From Paraburkholderia ginsengisoli NBRC 100965 (GTDB lineage Bacteria; Pseudomonadota; Gammaproteobacteria; Burkholderiales; Burkholderiaceae), in NCBI RefSeq assembly GCF_000739735.1, contig NZ_BBJF01000017.1, positions 62,001-126,000 of the forward strand: a DNA stretch of 64,000 bases. The letters are read 5' to 3'. Positions 1 to 8,748 of the stretch are shown here, one piece after another. Under the pieces are notes generated by a model. It did not search any database and was not told the origin of the DNA. It saw only the letters and a program-made list of their open reading frames with translations. How positions within the stretch are numbered: the stretch's first letter is position 1; each line of letters starts with the position of its first letter. Made by a program: the position numbers and the translations under genes.

Positions 1-887
1 GCCTCCTGCTGACTCTGCGCGAAAGCGGCAGTCTGATCGCCGCGGCGCGCAAACTGGGGCTGTCGCCGTCGGCCATCACGCAGCGCCTCCAGCAACTCGA
101 AAAGAAGCTCGGCGCGCAACTGGTGAACCGCACCGCGCGCCGCCTGCACTTCACCGACGAAGGCATGCTGCTGTGCGAACGCGGCGCCGAGCTCGTCGAG
201 CAGTTCGACGCGCTGTTTGAAGACTTGCAGATGCGCCGCGGCGGTCTGGTCGGCACGCTGAAAATCAATGCGCCGCTGGGATTCGGACGACGCCACCTCG
301 CGCCCGCGATCGGCGACTTCCAGCAGCAGAACCCGGATATCGACGTCGCGCTCACGCTCTCCGACCGGCCGTTGACCGAGACGTTGGATCGATTCGACAT
401 CGTCGTGCATATCGGCGACTTGCCGCTATCGAATCTGGTCGGCTATACGATCGCGCCGAATGCGCGCTTCGTCTGCGCGGCGCCCGCGCTGGTCAAGCGG
501 CTGGGCGGCGCGCCGGAGTCGCCGGACGAATTGAATCGGCTCCCCTGCATCCTGCTGCGAGAGAACAACGAAGACGTGTCGTTGTGGCAGTTCAGCAAGG
601 GCCGCGCGCGCCGTAGCGTGCGCGTCTCCGCCCACCTCAGTTGCAACGATGGCGATGTGATCCGCCAGTGGGCCTGCGAAGGCCGCGGCGTGATCCTGCG
701 TTCCGAATGGGACGTCGCCGACGACATCGCGAAAGGAAAGCTCGTGCGTTTGCTGCCCGGATGGAAAGCGCCCGATGCCAACGTGATCGCGCTGACGCAT
801 CAACGCACGGGTCTGCCGGCGCGCACGCGTCATTTCATGCAGTATTTGCAGAGTCGATTCAGGCCGTTGCCACCATGGCGGCGCTAG
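1..887 (+). CDS. LysR-family transcriptional regulator, 5' end outside window
   Basis: The reading frame is open from base 3 and the visible protein begins inside the winged helix-turn-helix (LTLRESGSLIAAARKLGLSP, then SAITQRLQQLEKKLG), so the true start lies upstream; the GTG at 123 is internal. The rest is a LysR substrate-binding domain of the common LysR_substrate type (about 295 residues visible, close to full family length), with the usual GRRHLAPAIGDFQQQNPDI region. LysR proteins bind a small effector and activate or repress a nearby, often divergent, operon. The divergent target would lie left of the window, so its regulon cannot be judged. The co-directional HAD and PLP genes downstream are possible but unproven targets. 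Confidence 0.9.
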   Translation, partial: LLLTLRESGSLIAAARKLGLSPSAITQRLQQLEKKLGAQLVNRTARRLHFTDEGMLLCERGAELVEQFDALFEDLQMRRGGLVGTLKINAPLGFGRRHLAPAIGDFQQQNPDIDVALTLSDRPLTETLDRFDIVVHIGDLPLSNLVGYTIAPNARFVCAAPALVKRLGGAPESPDELNRLPCILLRENNEDVSLWQFSKGRARRSVRVSAHLSCNDGDVIRQWACEGRGVILRSEWDVADDIAKGKLVRLLPGWKAPDANVIALTHQRTGLPARTRHFMQYLQSRFRPLPPWRR

Positions 888-900
888 GCGCCACGCGGCC

Positions 901-917
901 ATTCAGTTTCCCTGAAT
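901..917 (+). terminator. short hairpin after the LysR gene
   Basis: ATTCAG, a 5-base loop and CTGAAT form a 6-bp stem 13 bases after the LysR stop codon. No run of T follows, so an intrinsic terminator is only possible; it may simply be an mRNA 3' end hairpin. Confidence 0.25.
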
Positions 918-993
918 CTATGAGTTGCTTCGTCTAAACGCCTGGCCGCGGACCAGACTCTATAATCGACTCACCGCCACAGCCGGTTACATC

Positions 994-1647
994 ATGACTT
1001 CCGCATCCGTCTCCGCCGCCTACCCGCATGCCGTTCTGTTCGACCTGCTGACCGCGCTGCTCGATTCGTGGACCTCATGGAACCGCGCGGCAGGCTCCGA
1101 AGCAGCGGGCCGGGCATGGCGCGCCGCCTATTTGCGTCTGACGTATGGCTGCGGCCGCTACATTGCGTATGAACAGCTCGTGCGCGAGGCCGCTGCGCAA
1201 GTCGGCCTGCCCGAATCCGCCGCGCTCGCACTTGAGGCGGACTGGCTGAATCTGACGCCGTGGCGCGGCGCACTCGACGCGTTGCGCGCACTCGAACCGC
1301 ACTGCAAGCTCGCGGTCGTCACCAATTGCTCGACCCGCCTCGGCACCCAGGCCGCCGAACTGTTGCCGGTCCGCTGGGACGCGATCGTGACCGCCGAAGA
1401 AGCCGGCGTCTACAAACCGGACCCTCGACCGTACCGGCTCGCGCTCGCGAAACTCGGCATAGAAGCCGATCAGGCCGCGTTCGTCGCCGGCTCCAGCTAC
1501 GACATGTTCGGCACCGCCGCCGTCGGCTTGCGTACATACTGGCACAACCACGTGGGCCTGCCGCTTGTCGCGGGGGCGCAGCCGCCCGAGTTCGAAGCGC
1601 CGACGCTCGATGCGCTCATTCCGTGGCTCGCCCGCTTCCGCCTGTGA
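994..1647 (+). CDS. HAD-superfamily hydrolase, 2-haloacid-dehalogenase-like
   Basis: A 217-residue HAD fold protein. Visible motifs: nucleophile Asp17 in VLFDLLTALLDS, motif II VVTNCS, lysine in YKPDPR, and motif IV GSSYDMFGTAAVG. Leu rather than Asp lies two residues after the nucleophile, the pattern of haloacid dehalogenases rather than of phosphatases; that the substrate is a haloacid is inference. The ATG at 994 is chosen because it places Asp17 at the usual distance from the N-terminus; an upstream extension to 925 would add unstructured residues. It ends 29 bases before the PLP-enzyme gene, suggesting co-transcription and perhaps a shared role in hydroxy- or amino-acid catabolism. Confidence 0.8.
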   Translation: MTSASVSAAYPHAVLFDLLTALLDSWTSWNRAAGSEAAGRAWRAAYLRLTYGCGRYIAYEQLVREAAAQVGLPESAALALEADWLNLTPWRGALDALRALEPHCKLAVVTNCSTRLGTQAAELLPVRWDAIVTAEEAGVYKPDPRPYRLALAKLGIEADQAAFVAGSSYDMFGTAAVGLRTYWHNHVGLPLVAGAQPPEFEAPTLDALIPWLARFRL

Positions 1648-1676
1648 GCCACACCACTTCAATTCCCGGTGACAGC

Positions 1677-2813
1677 ATGAAACTCGAACAGATCGAAACC
1701 CCGGCCGCGTTGATCGACATCGCGCGGATGCAGAAGAACATCGCGCGCATGCAGGCGCACATGAACACGCTGGGCGTCGCGTTCCGCCCGCACGTAAAGA
1801 CCACCAAATGTATCGACGTGGTGCGCGCGCAGATCGCCGCCGGCGCGCGCGGCATCACCGTGTCGACGTTGAAGGAAGCGGAAGCGTTCTTTGCCGCCGG
1901 CGTCGATGACATTCTCTACGCGGTCAGCATCGCACCGTCGAAGTTGCCGCGAGCGTTGGCGCTGCGCCGCCAGGGCTGCGATCTGAAGCTGGTGGTGGAC
2001 AACCCGATCGCCGCATCGGCGATCGCCGCATTCGGCGAGCAGCACGGCGCGACCTTCGAAGTGTGGATCGAGGTGGACACCGACGGGCATCGCTCTGGCA
2101 TCACGCCGGAACAGGACACGCTGCTCGAAGTCGGGCGGATTCTGCATGAGAACGGCGTGAAGGTCGGCGGCGTGATGACCCATGCGGGTTCGAGCTACGA
2201 GCTCAACACGCAGGAAGCGCTTGTCGCGCTCGCCGAGCAGGAGCGCGCCGGCTGCGTGCGCGCGGCGCAACGGTTGCGCGAAGCCGGCATTGCGTGCCCG
2301 GCGGTCAGCGTCGGCTCGACGCCGACCGCGCTCGCCGCCGCGCAACTGGACGGCGTCACCGAAGTGCGGGCCGGCGTCTACGTTCTGTTCGATCTCGTCA
2401 TGCACAACGTCGGCGTATGCGCGCTCGACGACATCGCGCTCAGCGTGCTCGCCACCGTGATCGGCCATCAGGCGGACAAGGGCTGGGCGATTCTCGACGC
2501 AGGCTGGATGGCGATGAGCCGCGATCGAGGCACGTCGAAGCAAGCGCACGATTTCGGCTATGGCCAGCCGTGTCTGCTGAACGGTACTCTGCTACCCGGC
2601 TACGTGGTGAGCGGCGCGAATCAGGAGCACGGCATTCTCTCGTCGACCGACGCGGACACACAGGTCACCGACATCGAGCAGCGCTTTCCGATTGGCATGA
2701 AGCTGCGCATTCTGCCGAATCACGCATGCGCGACCGGCGCCCAGTTCCCCGAGTATCACGCGGTGATGCCGGACGGCAATAGCGTGGAGTGGCGGCGCTT
2801 TCAGGGCTGGTAA
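1677..2813 (+). CDS. D-threonine aldolase / D-serine dehydratase-like PLP enzyme
   Basis: A 378-residue member of the fold-III (alanine-racemase-like) PLP family. The N-terminal barrel starts with ETPAALIDIARMQKNI and carries the PLP lysine in FRPHVKTTKC; the C-terminal D-serine-dehydratase-like domain contains the zinc-type His and Cys residues near the end (NHACATGAQFPEYHAV). The family cleaves beta-hydroxy-D-amino acids (D-threonine to glycine and acetaldehyde) or deaminates D-serine; sequence reading alone does not separate them. Start chosen at ATG 1677, 29 bases after the HAD stop. The gene runs tail to tail into hpaR with only 27 bases between. Confidence 0.85.
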   Translation: MKLEQIETPAALIDIARMQKNIARMQAHMNTLGVAFRPHVKTTKCIDVVRAQIAAGARGITVSTLKEAEAFFAAGVDDILYAVSIAPSKLPRALALRRQGCDLKLVVDNPIAASAIAAFGEQHGATFEVWIEVDTDGHRSGITPEQDTLLEVGRILHENGVKVGGVMTHAGSSYELNTQEALVALAEQERAGCVRAAQRLREAGIACPAVSVGSTPTALAAAQLDGVTEVRAGVYVLFDLVMHNVGVCALDDIALSVLATVIGHQADKGWAILDAGWMAMSRDRGTSKQAHDFGYGQPCLLNGTLLPGYVVSGANQEHGILSSTDADTQVTDIEQRFPIGMKLRILPNHACATGAQFPEYHAVMPDGNSVEWRRFQGW

Positions 2814-2840
2814 GCACATGCGCCGTTCCAGGCGCCCAGG

Positions 2841-3287
2841 TTATTCGTCCTCTTCGCCCAGCCCGGCCAACAGATCGTCGACCGCGCGATAGACGCGCTC
2901 GACGATCTCCGGCCCCACCTTGCGCTCCAGCGCGCGATAGTGCGCTTCGAGGTCCTTCGAAATCACGCGCACCAGTTCCACGCTCGTGTCCGTCAGCGAC
3001 ACGAGCACGCGGCGCTGATCCTCCGCGAAACGCTCCTTGATTACCAGGTCCATGCTCTCCATTCGCGCGAGCACGCCGGCCATACTTGGACTCGAAATCG
3101 TGCAGATGTCGGAGATGTGACGCGGCTCCATCGGGCCGTGTTCGTCGAGCGCGCGAATGACGCGCCATTGCTGTTCGGTCAGTCCATGCGCGGTAATCAA
3201 CGGACGGAAACGCTCCATCATTTTTTCTCTGGCGCGCAACAGCAGCATCGGCAGGTTGCGGTGCAAAACTCGGGTGGCAGCGGACAT
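2841..3287 (-). CDS. hpaR: HpaR, MarR-family repressor of homoprotocatechuate catabolism
   Basis: A 148-residue MarR winged-helix protein (HTH about residues 45-80, EPRHISDICTISSPSMAGVL; wing about 85-95, AEDQRRVLVSL), matching HpaR in length and sequence pattern. In Escherichia coli HpaR represses the hpa meta-cleavage operon and is released by hydroxyphenylacetates. Here it diverges from hpaG1, with 145 bases between the starts holding a 14-bp palindrome. Acidic C-terminal tail. The assignment rests on both sequence and position next to the complete hpa operon. Confidence 0.93.
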   Translation of the reverse strand: MSAATRVLHRNLPMLLLRAREKMMERFRPLITAHGLTEQQWRVIRALDEHGPMEPRHISDICTISSPSMAGVLARMESMDLVIKERFAEDQRRVLVSLTDTSVELVRVISKDLEAHYRALERKVGPEIVERVYRAVDDLLAGLGEEDE

Positions 3288-3352
3288 GTCGGAGAAAGTT
3301 TAAAAGCAGCGGTCGAAGCTTAAGGGAAAACCCGCGATCAATCGACAGCCTA

Positions 3353-3396
3353 TTGACCGTGAATCATATCAAGCGCAATACTACTAACATGTTAGT
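3353..3396 (+). promoter_or_regulatory. predicted hpaG1 promoter with HpaR operator palindrome
   Basis: TTGACC (3353-3358), an 18-base spacer and AATACT (3377-3382) form a plausible sigma-70 promoter for the hpa operon. The 14-bp perfect palindrome ACTAACATGTTAGT (3383-3396) starts directly after the -10 box and would cover the transcription start. A dyad of this kind in the divergent gap beside a MarR repressor is the expected HpaR site; binding is inferred. hpaG1 has an AGGAGA about 12 bases before its ATG. Confidence 0.65.
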
Positions 3397-3432
3397 GTTT
3401 TCACCGGGATTTTTCCAGGAGACCGTTCACCC

Positions 3433-4206
3433 ATGTTGGTCCTTGCCGATCACCTGCTGCATCCAGAAGGCGACCCGCTGCCTCGCGACGTGGACGCGCG
3501 CACCGCGGCCGCGTTGCTCGCGCGCGGTGTCGCCTGCCATGCGCCGGTGCGCGGCGCGGTGTACGGCACCTTGCTGAACGACCGTGCCGCGCTGGAGGCG
3601 TTAGGCGACGCGGTGCATGCGGCTCCGTATAAAGCGCCCCCGAAAGCGCCGGTGCTTTATCTGAAGCCGCGCAACACGCTCGCCGGGCATCGCGCGCGGG
3701 TCGTCGTGCCGGACGACGCGTCGGGTGTCGAAGTCGGCGCGTCGCTGGGCATCGTGATCGGCCGCACTGCAACACGCATCGACGCGAACCGCGCGGCCGA
3801 ATACATCGCCGGGTATACGCTCGTGGCCGATCTGAGCGTCCCGCATGCGAACGTGTACCGGCCTTCGGTGCGCCTGCGCGCGCGCGACGGCTTCTGCGTG
3901 ATCGGCCCGGCTGTGGTCGCGGCATGCCACGTTGCAACCCCGGACGACCTCGCCATCGAGGTCGCGCTCAACGGCGCAAAGGTCTTCACAGCAAGCACTG
4001 CGTCGTCGGTGCGCAAGGTCGCGCAACTGCTCGCCGACGTCACCGATTTCATGACATTGAGCGCAGGCGACGTCATCACGCTCGGCGTGCGTCACGGCTC
4101 GCCGGTCGCGCATGTCGGCGACACGGCCACGCTGACGATTGGTGCATTGCCATCGCTCACGGTGTCGTTCGTTGGCGCACAGGAACAAGAGGGAGAACAA
4201 CGATGA
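3433..4206 (+). CDS. hpaG1: HpaG1, N-terminal-type half of the HpaG isomerase/decarboxylase
   Basis: A 257-residue fumarylacetoacetate-hydrolase-fold protein. In many bacteria HpaG is one fused two-domain enzyme that decarboxylates 5-oxo-pent-3-ene-1,2,5-tricarboxylate and isomerises the product; here the two halves are separate genes. Compared with HpaG2, the two metal-binding Glu of YECELAVVIG are replaced (VGASLGIVIG) while the later Asp is kept (VADLSVP), as is typical of the N-terminal half, so this subunit may be mainly structural or the isomerase part. Its TGA overlaps the hpaG2 ATG by 4 bases, pointing to translational coupling and a heteromeric enzyme. Confidence 0.88.
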   Translation: MLVLADHLLHPEGDPLPRDVDARTAAALLARGVACHAPVRGAVYGTLLNDRAALEALGDAVHAAPYKAPPKAPVLYLKPRNTLAGHRARVVVPDDASGVEVGASLGIVIGRTATRIDANRAAEYIAGYTLVADLSVPHANVYRPSVRLRARDGFCVIGPAVVAACHVATPDDLAIEVALNGAKVFTASTASSVRKVAQLLADVTDFMTLSAGDVITLGVRHGSPVAHVGDTATLTIGALPSLTVSFVGAQEQEGEQR

Positions 4207-4961
4207 TGCGCGGCCGGGTTGCCTACGCGGGAGCGATTCACGAAGCCTATCCGGACGCCCACGGCGTGCGCTTCGCGGACGGTCGCGTGCGGCGCGACGA
4301 TGAAGTGGTCTGGCTCGCGCCGATCGAAGTCGGCACGATCTTCGCGCTCGGCCTGAATTACGCCGAGCACGCGAAGGAATTGCAGTTCGGCAAGCAGGAA
4401 GAGCCGCTCGTCTTTCTCAAGGGACCGGGCACGGTGCTCGGTCATCGCGGCGTCACGCGCCGCCCCGCCGATGTCACGTTCATGCACTACGAGTGCGAAC
4501 TGGCGGTCGTGATTGGCCAGACCGCGCGCAACGTCACACGCGAAAACGCGATGCGGCACGTGGCCGGCTACATGATCGCCAACGACTACGCGATCCGCGA
4601 CTACCTGGAGAACTACTACCGCCCCAACCTGCGCGTGAAGAATCGCGACGGCGGCACGGTGCTCGGTCCCTGGTTCGTCGACGCCGCCGACATCGCGGAC
4701 GTCACGCGACTGGAATTGCGCACGTTCGTGAACGGTACGCTGCAACAGCATGGCAACACGCGCGACCTCGTCACCGATATCCCCGCGCTGATCGAATACC
4801 TGAGCGGCTTCATGACGCTCGCCCCCGGCGACGTCATCCTCACCGGCACGCCGGAAGGCATCGTCAACGTGAATGCCGGCGACGAAGTGGTCTGCGAAAT
4901 CGACGGGCTGGGGCGTCTCGTCAACACGATTGGATCGGACGCGGACTTCGGCCGCGCCTGA
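4203..4961 (+). CDS. hpaG2: HpaG2, 5-oxo-pent-3-ene-1,2,5-tricarboxylate decarboxylase subunit
   Basis: A 252-residue FAH-fold enzyme with the metal site intact: Glu-x-Glu in YECELAVVIG, Asp in ANDYAIRDYLENYY, and the closing LTGTPEGIVNVNAGDEV segment. It corresponds to the catalytic C-terminal half of fused HpaG and should decarboxylate the tricarboxylate formed by HpaE and HpaF steps of the pathway. Two consecutive ATG codons (4203, 4206) are possible starts; the first overlaps the hpaG1 stop. Third position: second gene of the hpa operon. Confidence 0.92.
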   Translation: MMRGRVAYAGAIHEAYPDAHGVRFADGRVRRDDEVVWLAPIEVGTIFALGLNYAEHAKELQFGKQEEPLVFLKGPGTVLGHRGVTRRPADVTFMHYECELAVVIGQTARNVTRENAMRHVAGYMIANDYAIRDYLENYYRPNLRVKNRDGGTVLGPWFVDAADIADVTRLELRTFVNGTLQQHGNTRDLVTDIPALIEYLSGFMTLAPGDVILTGTPEGIVNVNAGDEVVCEIDGLGRLVNTIGSDADFGRA

Positions 4962-5039
4962 GTGACTGCCCCGCATGAGCCCGGAGTACGTGCCAGAAGC
5001 ACGACTAACTTCGGCCGACGAAAAAGAAAGGACAACGCA

Positions 5040-6497
5040 ATGCGAATCGACCATCTGATCAACGGCGAGGCGTGCGCCGCGAAAGACTACTTCGAAACGG
5101 TCAATCCGGCTACGCAGGAGGTGCTCGCGGAAGTCGCCCGAGGCGGCGCGCAGGACGTGGACGCCGCCGTGCGCGCGGCCAAAGACGCGTTTCCCGCCTG
5201 GGCCGCGAAGCCCGCGGCAGAGCGCGCGAAGCTGGTCCGCAAGCTCGGCGAACTGATCGCGAAGCATGTGCCGGAAATTTCGGAAACCGAAACGAAGGAC
5301 ACCGGCCAGACCATTTCGCAAACGCGCAAGCAGTTCGTGCCGCGCGCCGCCGACAACTTCAGCTACTTCGCCGAGATGTGCACGCGCGTCGACGGGCACA
5401 CGTACCCCACCGATACGCACCTGAACTACACGCTGTTTCATCCGGTCGGGGTCTGCGCGCTGATCTCGCCGTGGAACGTGCCGTTCATGACGGCCACGTG
5501 GAAAGTCGCACCCTGCCTCGCGTTCGGCAACACGGCCGTGCTGAAGATGAGCGAGCTGTCGCCGCTCACCGCGTCGATGCTCGGCCGGCTCGCACTCGAA
5601 GCCGGCATTCCGGCCGGCGTGCTGAATGTCGTGCATGGCTTCGGCAAGGAAACCGGCGAGCCGCTGGTCGCGCATCCCGACGTGCACGCGGTGTCGTTCA
5701 CCGGCTCGACGGCGACCGGCAATCGCATCGTGCAAACGGCGGGGCTCAAGAAGTTTTCGATGGAACTCGGCGGCAAGTCGCCATTCGTGATTTTCGACGA
5801 CGCCGATTTCGAACGCGCGCTCGACGCCGCCGTGTTCATGATCTTCTCGAACAACGGCGAACGCTGCACTGCCGGTTCGCGCATTCTGGTGCAGCGCTCG
5901 ATTTACGCGCGCTTCGCCGAGCGCTTCATCGAACGCGCGAAGCGTTTGACCGTGGGAGATCCGCTTGCCGACAGCACCATCGTCGGTCCGATGATCAGTC
6001 AGGCGCATCTGGCCAAGGTGCGCGGCTACATCGAACTGGGTCCGAAGGAAGGCGCCACGCTCGCGTGCGGCGGGCTCGATACGCCCGATTTGCCTGACGC
6101 GATGCGCAAGGGCAACTTCGTCGTGCCGACCGTGTTCGTCGACGTCGACAATCGCATGCGCATCGCGCAGGAAGAGATCTTCGGTCCGGTCGCGTGCCTG
6201 ATTCCGTTCGACGACGAAGCCGATGCGGTCCGGCTCGCCAACGACATCTCATACGGCCTGTCGAGCTACATCTGGACCGAGAACACGGGCCGCGCGCATC
6301 GGGTCGCTGCCGCCGTCGAAGCGGGCATGTGCTTCGTCAACAGCCAGAACGTGCGCGATCTGCGTCAGCCGTTCGGCGGCACCAAGGCTTCAGGTGTGGG
6401 CCGCGAAGGTGGCACGTGGAGCTACGAAGTGTTTCTCGAACCGAAGAACGTTTGCGTATCGCTCGGTTCGCATCATATTCCGCGCTGGGGCGTGTGA
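5040..6497 (+). CDS. hpaE: HpaE, 5-carboxymethyl-2-hydroxymuconate semialdehyde dehydrogenase
   Basis: A 485-residue NAD-dependent aldehyde dehydrogenase. General base Glu242 lies in FSMELGGKSP and catalytic Cys276 in NNGERCTAGSR; the cofactor loop FTGSTATGNRIV and the C-terminal FGGTKASGVGREGG are present. It oxidises the ring-cleavage semialdehyde to 5-carboxymethyl-2-hydroxymuconate. The ATG at 5040 has AAAGGA 6 bases upstream and gives the length usual for HpaE; the 78-base gap after hpaG2 shows no other gene. Specific assignment relies on operon position as well as sequence. Confidence 0.93.
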   Translation: MRIDHLINGEACAAKDYFETVNPATQEVLAEVARGGAQDVDAAVRAAKDAFPAWAAKPAAERAKLVRKLGELIAKHVPEISETETKDTGQTISQTRKQFVPRAADNFSYFAEMCTRVDGHTYPTDTHLNYTLFHPVGVCALISPWNVPFMTATWKVAPCLAFGNTAVLKMSELSPLTASMLGRLALEAGIPAGVLNVVHGFGKETGEPLVAHPDVHAVSFTGSTATGNRIVQTAGLKKFSMELGGKSPFVIFDDADFERALDAAVFMIFSNNGERCTAGSRILVQRSIYARFAERFIERAKRLTVGDPLADSTIVGPMISQAHLAKVRGYIELGPKEGATLACGGLDTPDLPDAMRKGNFVVPTVFVDVDNRMRIAQEEIFGPVACLIPFDDEADAVRLANDISYGLSSYIWTENTGRAHRVAAAVEAGMCFVNSQNVRDLRQPFGGTKASGVGREGGTWSYEVFLEPKNVCVSLGSHHIPRWGV

Positions 6498-6571
6498 CAC
6501 TTACGTTAGAAAGCGACGCAAGCGAGCGGAATGCCTCGCACGCGGCGACGCAACATGAACAGGAGACTGCG

Positions 6572-7435
6572 ATGGGCAAACTCGCCTTGGCCGCAAAAGT
6601 GACGCACGTCCCGTCGTTATATTTGTCCGAACTCGACGGTCCGCACAAGGGTTGCCGTCAGCCGGCCATCGACGGCCATCATGAAATCGGCAGGCGCTGC
6701 CGCGAACTCGGCGTGGATACGATCGTCGTGTTCGACGTCCACTGGCTCGTGAATAGCGAATATCACATCAATTGCGCGCCCCATTTCGAAGGCGTGTACA
6801 CGAGCAACGAACTGCCGCATTTCATTCGCAACATGCCGTACGCGTATCCGGGCAATGTCGAACTCGGTCATCTGATCGCCGGCGTCGCCAACGAAATGGG
6901 CGTGAAAAGCCGCGCACACAGCGAGACCACGCTCGGCCTCGAATACGGCACGCTGGTGCCGATGCGTTATATGAACGGTGACCAGCACTTCAAGGCGGTG
7001 TCGGTGTCGGGCTGGTGCATGTGGCATGACCTCGGCACGAGCGCACGCTTCGGCCTCGCGGTGCGCAAGGCGATCGAGGAGCGCTACGACGGCACTGTCG
7101 CGATTCTGGCGAGCGGCTCGCTCAGTCATCATTTCGCCAATAACGGCACGGCCGAGCAGTTCATGCACAAGGTGTGGAACCCGTTTCTCGAACAGATGGA
7201 CCGTAGCGTCGTCGAGTTGTGGAAAGCCGGCGACTGGAAGACCTTCTGCGAAATGCTGCCGCTCTACAACGAGAAATGCTGGGGCGAAGGCGGCATGCAC
7301 GACACCGCGATGCTGCTCGGCGCGCTTGGTTGGGATCGATACGACGGCAAGGTCGAGGTCGTCACGCCGTACTTCGGCAGTTCCGGCACCGGCCAGATCA
7401 ACGCGATCTTCCCAGTCACCCCGCTGCCCGTCTGA
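6572..7435 (+). CDS. hpaD: HpaD, 3,4-dihydroxyphenylacetate 2,3-dioxygenase
   Basis: A 287-residue LigB-type (class III) extradiol ring-cleavage dioxygenase. Metal-ligand and acid/base histidines are visible in KVTHVPSLYL, VVFDVHWLV and SLSHHFANNG, with a Glu in the C-terminal half. It opens homoprotocatechuate (3,4-dihydroxyphenylacetate) with O2 using Fe(II) or Mn(II). Start ATG 6572 follows AGGAGA with a 5-base spacing. The preceding 74 bases after hpaE contain no gene. It is the committed ring-opening step of the cluster. Confidence 0.93.
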   Translation: MGKLALAAKVTHVPSLYLSELDGPHKGCRQPAIDGHHEIGRRCRELGVDTIVVFDVHWLVNSEYHINCAPHFEGVYTSNELPHFIRNMPYAYPGNVELGHLIAGVANEMGVKSRAHSETTLGLEYGTLVPMRYMNGDQHFKAVSVSGWCMWHDLGTSARFGLAVRKAIEERYDGTVAILASGSLSHHFANNGTAEQFMHKVWNPFLEQMDRSVVELWKAGDWKTFCEMLPLYNEKCWGEGGMHDTAMLLGALGWDRYDGKVEVVTPYFGSSGTGQINAIFPVTPLPV

Positions 7436-7451
7436 GTTTTGAGGAGACAAC

Positions 7452-7850
7452 GTGCCCCATCTGACACTCGAATACAGCGCCAATCTCACCGGCGCGGAAC
7501 GCATCGGCGAATTGTGCAACGCGCTCGCGCAATGCCTCGACGCACAGCGCGACAATGAGCAAAAGGTCTATCCGCTCGGCGGCATCCGTGTGCGTGCGTT
7601 GCGCTGCGAGCAGTATTGCATCGCCGACGGACGCCCCGACGCCGCGTTCCTGCATGCGAATCTGAAGATCGGCGCAGGGCGCTCCGAGGCCGTCAAACGC
7701 GCCACCGGCGACGCGCTGTTCGCGTTGATCAAGCAGTACTTCGCCGCCGAATTCGAGCGACAGGGTTTGGCGTTGTCGCTGGAGATCGGCGAGTTCAGCG
7801 AAGCGGGCACGTGGAAGCACAACAATTTGCACGCGCGGCTCAAAGGCTGA
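7452..7850 (+). CDS. hpaF: HpaF, 5-carboxymethyl-2-hydroxymuconate delta-isomerase
   Basis: A 132-residue tautomerase-superfamily enzyme. Translation starts at GTG 7452, with GAGGAGA 4 bases before it; removal of the initiator Met exposes Pro (PHLTLEYSANL), the catalytic base of this superfamily. It isomerises 5-carboxymethyl-2-hydroxymuconate to the 2-oxo-3-ene form. Only 16 bases separate it from hpaD, so the two are almost certainly co-translated. Confidence 0.92.
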   Translation: MPHLTLEYSANLTGAERIGELCNALAQCLDAQRDNEQKVYPLGGIRVRALRCEQYCIADGRPDAAFLHANLKIGAGRSEAVKRATGDALFALIKQYFAAEFERQGLALSLEIGEFSEAGTWKHNNLHARLKG

Positions 7851-7934
7851 AAGCGGGGCTAAAAAAAGCGGCTTAACTCGCGAGACGACACCCGAAGACC
7901 GTCCATCGATCACGCGGTCCACCGAGAATCCATC

Positions 7935-8738
7935 ATGCTAGACGAAAAGATTATCCGCGACCTCGCGGCGCAACTCGATCGCGCCGAGAAGACGCGCACG
8001 CAACTGCGCCATTTCTCCGCGCTATATCCGCAGATGACCATCGAGGACGGCTACGCAATCCAGCGCCAGTGGGTCAAGCTCAAACTGGCCGAAGGCCACG
8101 TGATCAAGGGTCGCAAGATCGGGCTGACCTCGCGCGCGATGCAGCGTTCGTCGCAGATCGACGAACCCGACTACGCGCCGCTGCTCGACAGCATGTTCAT
8201 CGAAAGCGGCCAGGACATTCGCGCGGACCGCTTCATCGCGCCGCGCGTGGAAGTGGAACTGGCGTTCGTGCTGGGCAAGCCACTGAAAGGGCCGGGCGTC
8301 ACGTTGTTCGACGTGCTCGACGCCACCGCTTACGTGAGCCCGGCAGTAGAAATCATCGACGCGCGCATCGAACAGTTCGACCGCGATACCAAAGCGCCGC
8401 GCAAGGTCTACGACACGATCTCGGACTTCGCCGCGAATGCGGGCATCGTGCTCGGCGGCCGTCCGGTGCGTCCGCTCGATATCGATCTGCGCTGGGTCGG
8501 CGCATTGCTTTACAAAAACGGCACCGTCGAAGAAAGCGGCCTCGCGGCGGCGGTGCTGAATCATCCGGCGACGGGCGTCGCGTGGCTCGCCAACAAGATC
8601 GCGCCGTACGACGAAATGCTGAACGCAAACGATGTGATCCTGAGCGGCTCGTTCACGAGCCCGATCGCCGCGCGCGCGGGCGACACGTTCCACGTCGACT
8701 ATGGTCCGCTGGGCGGCATCGGTTTGAATTTCATCTGA
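7935..8738 (+). CDS. hpaH: HpaH, 2-oxo-hept-3-ene-1,7-dioate hydratase
   Basis: A 267-residue hydratase of the MhpD/HpaH branch of the FAH fold, with the Glu-x-Glu metal motif in APRVEVELAFVLG, KGRKIGLTSRAMQ near the N-terminus and GDVILSGSFTSPI-like C-terminus (NDVILSGSFTSPIAARAGD). It adds water to 2-oxo-hept-3-ene-1,7-dioate. Ten bases separate it from hpaI. The 84-base gap after hpaF shows no gene. Confidence 0.93.
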   Translation: MLDEKIIRDLAAQLDRAEKTRTQLRHFSALYPQMTIEDGYAIQRQWVKLKLAEGHVIKGRKIGLTSRAMQRSSQIDEPDYAPLLDSMFIESGQDIRADRFIAPRVEVELAFVLGKPLKGPGVTLFDVLDATAYVSPAVEIIDARIEQFDRDTKAPRKVYDTISDFAANAGIVLGGRPVRPLDIDLRWVGALLYKNGTVEESGLAAAVLNHPATGVAWLANKIAPYDEMLNANDVILSGSFTSPIAARAGDTFHVDYGPLGGIGLNFI

Positions 8739-8748
8739 GTGGAGCGAC

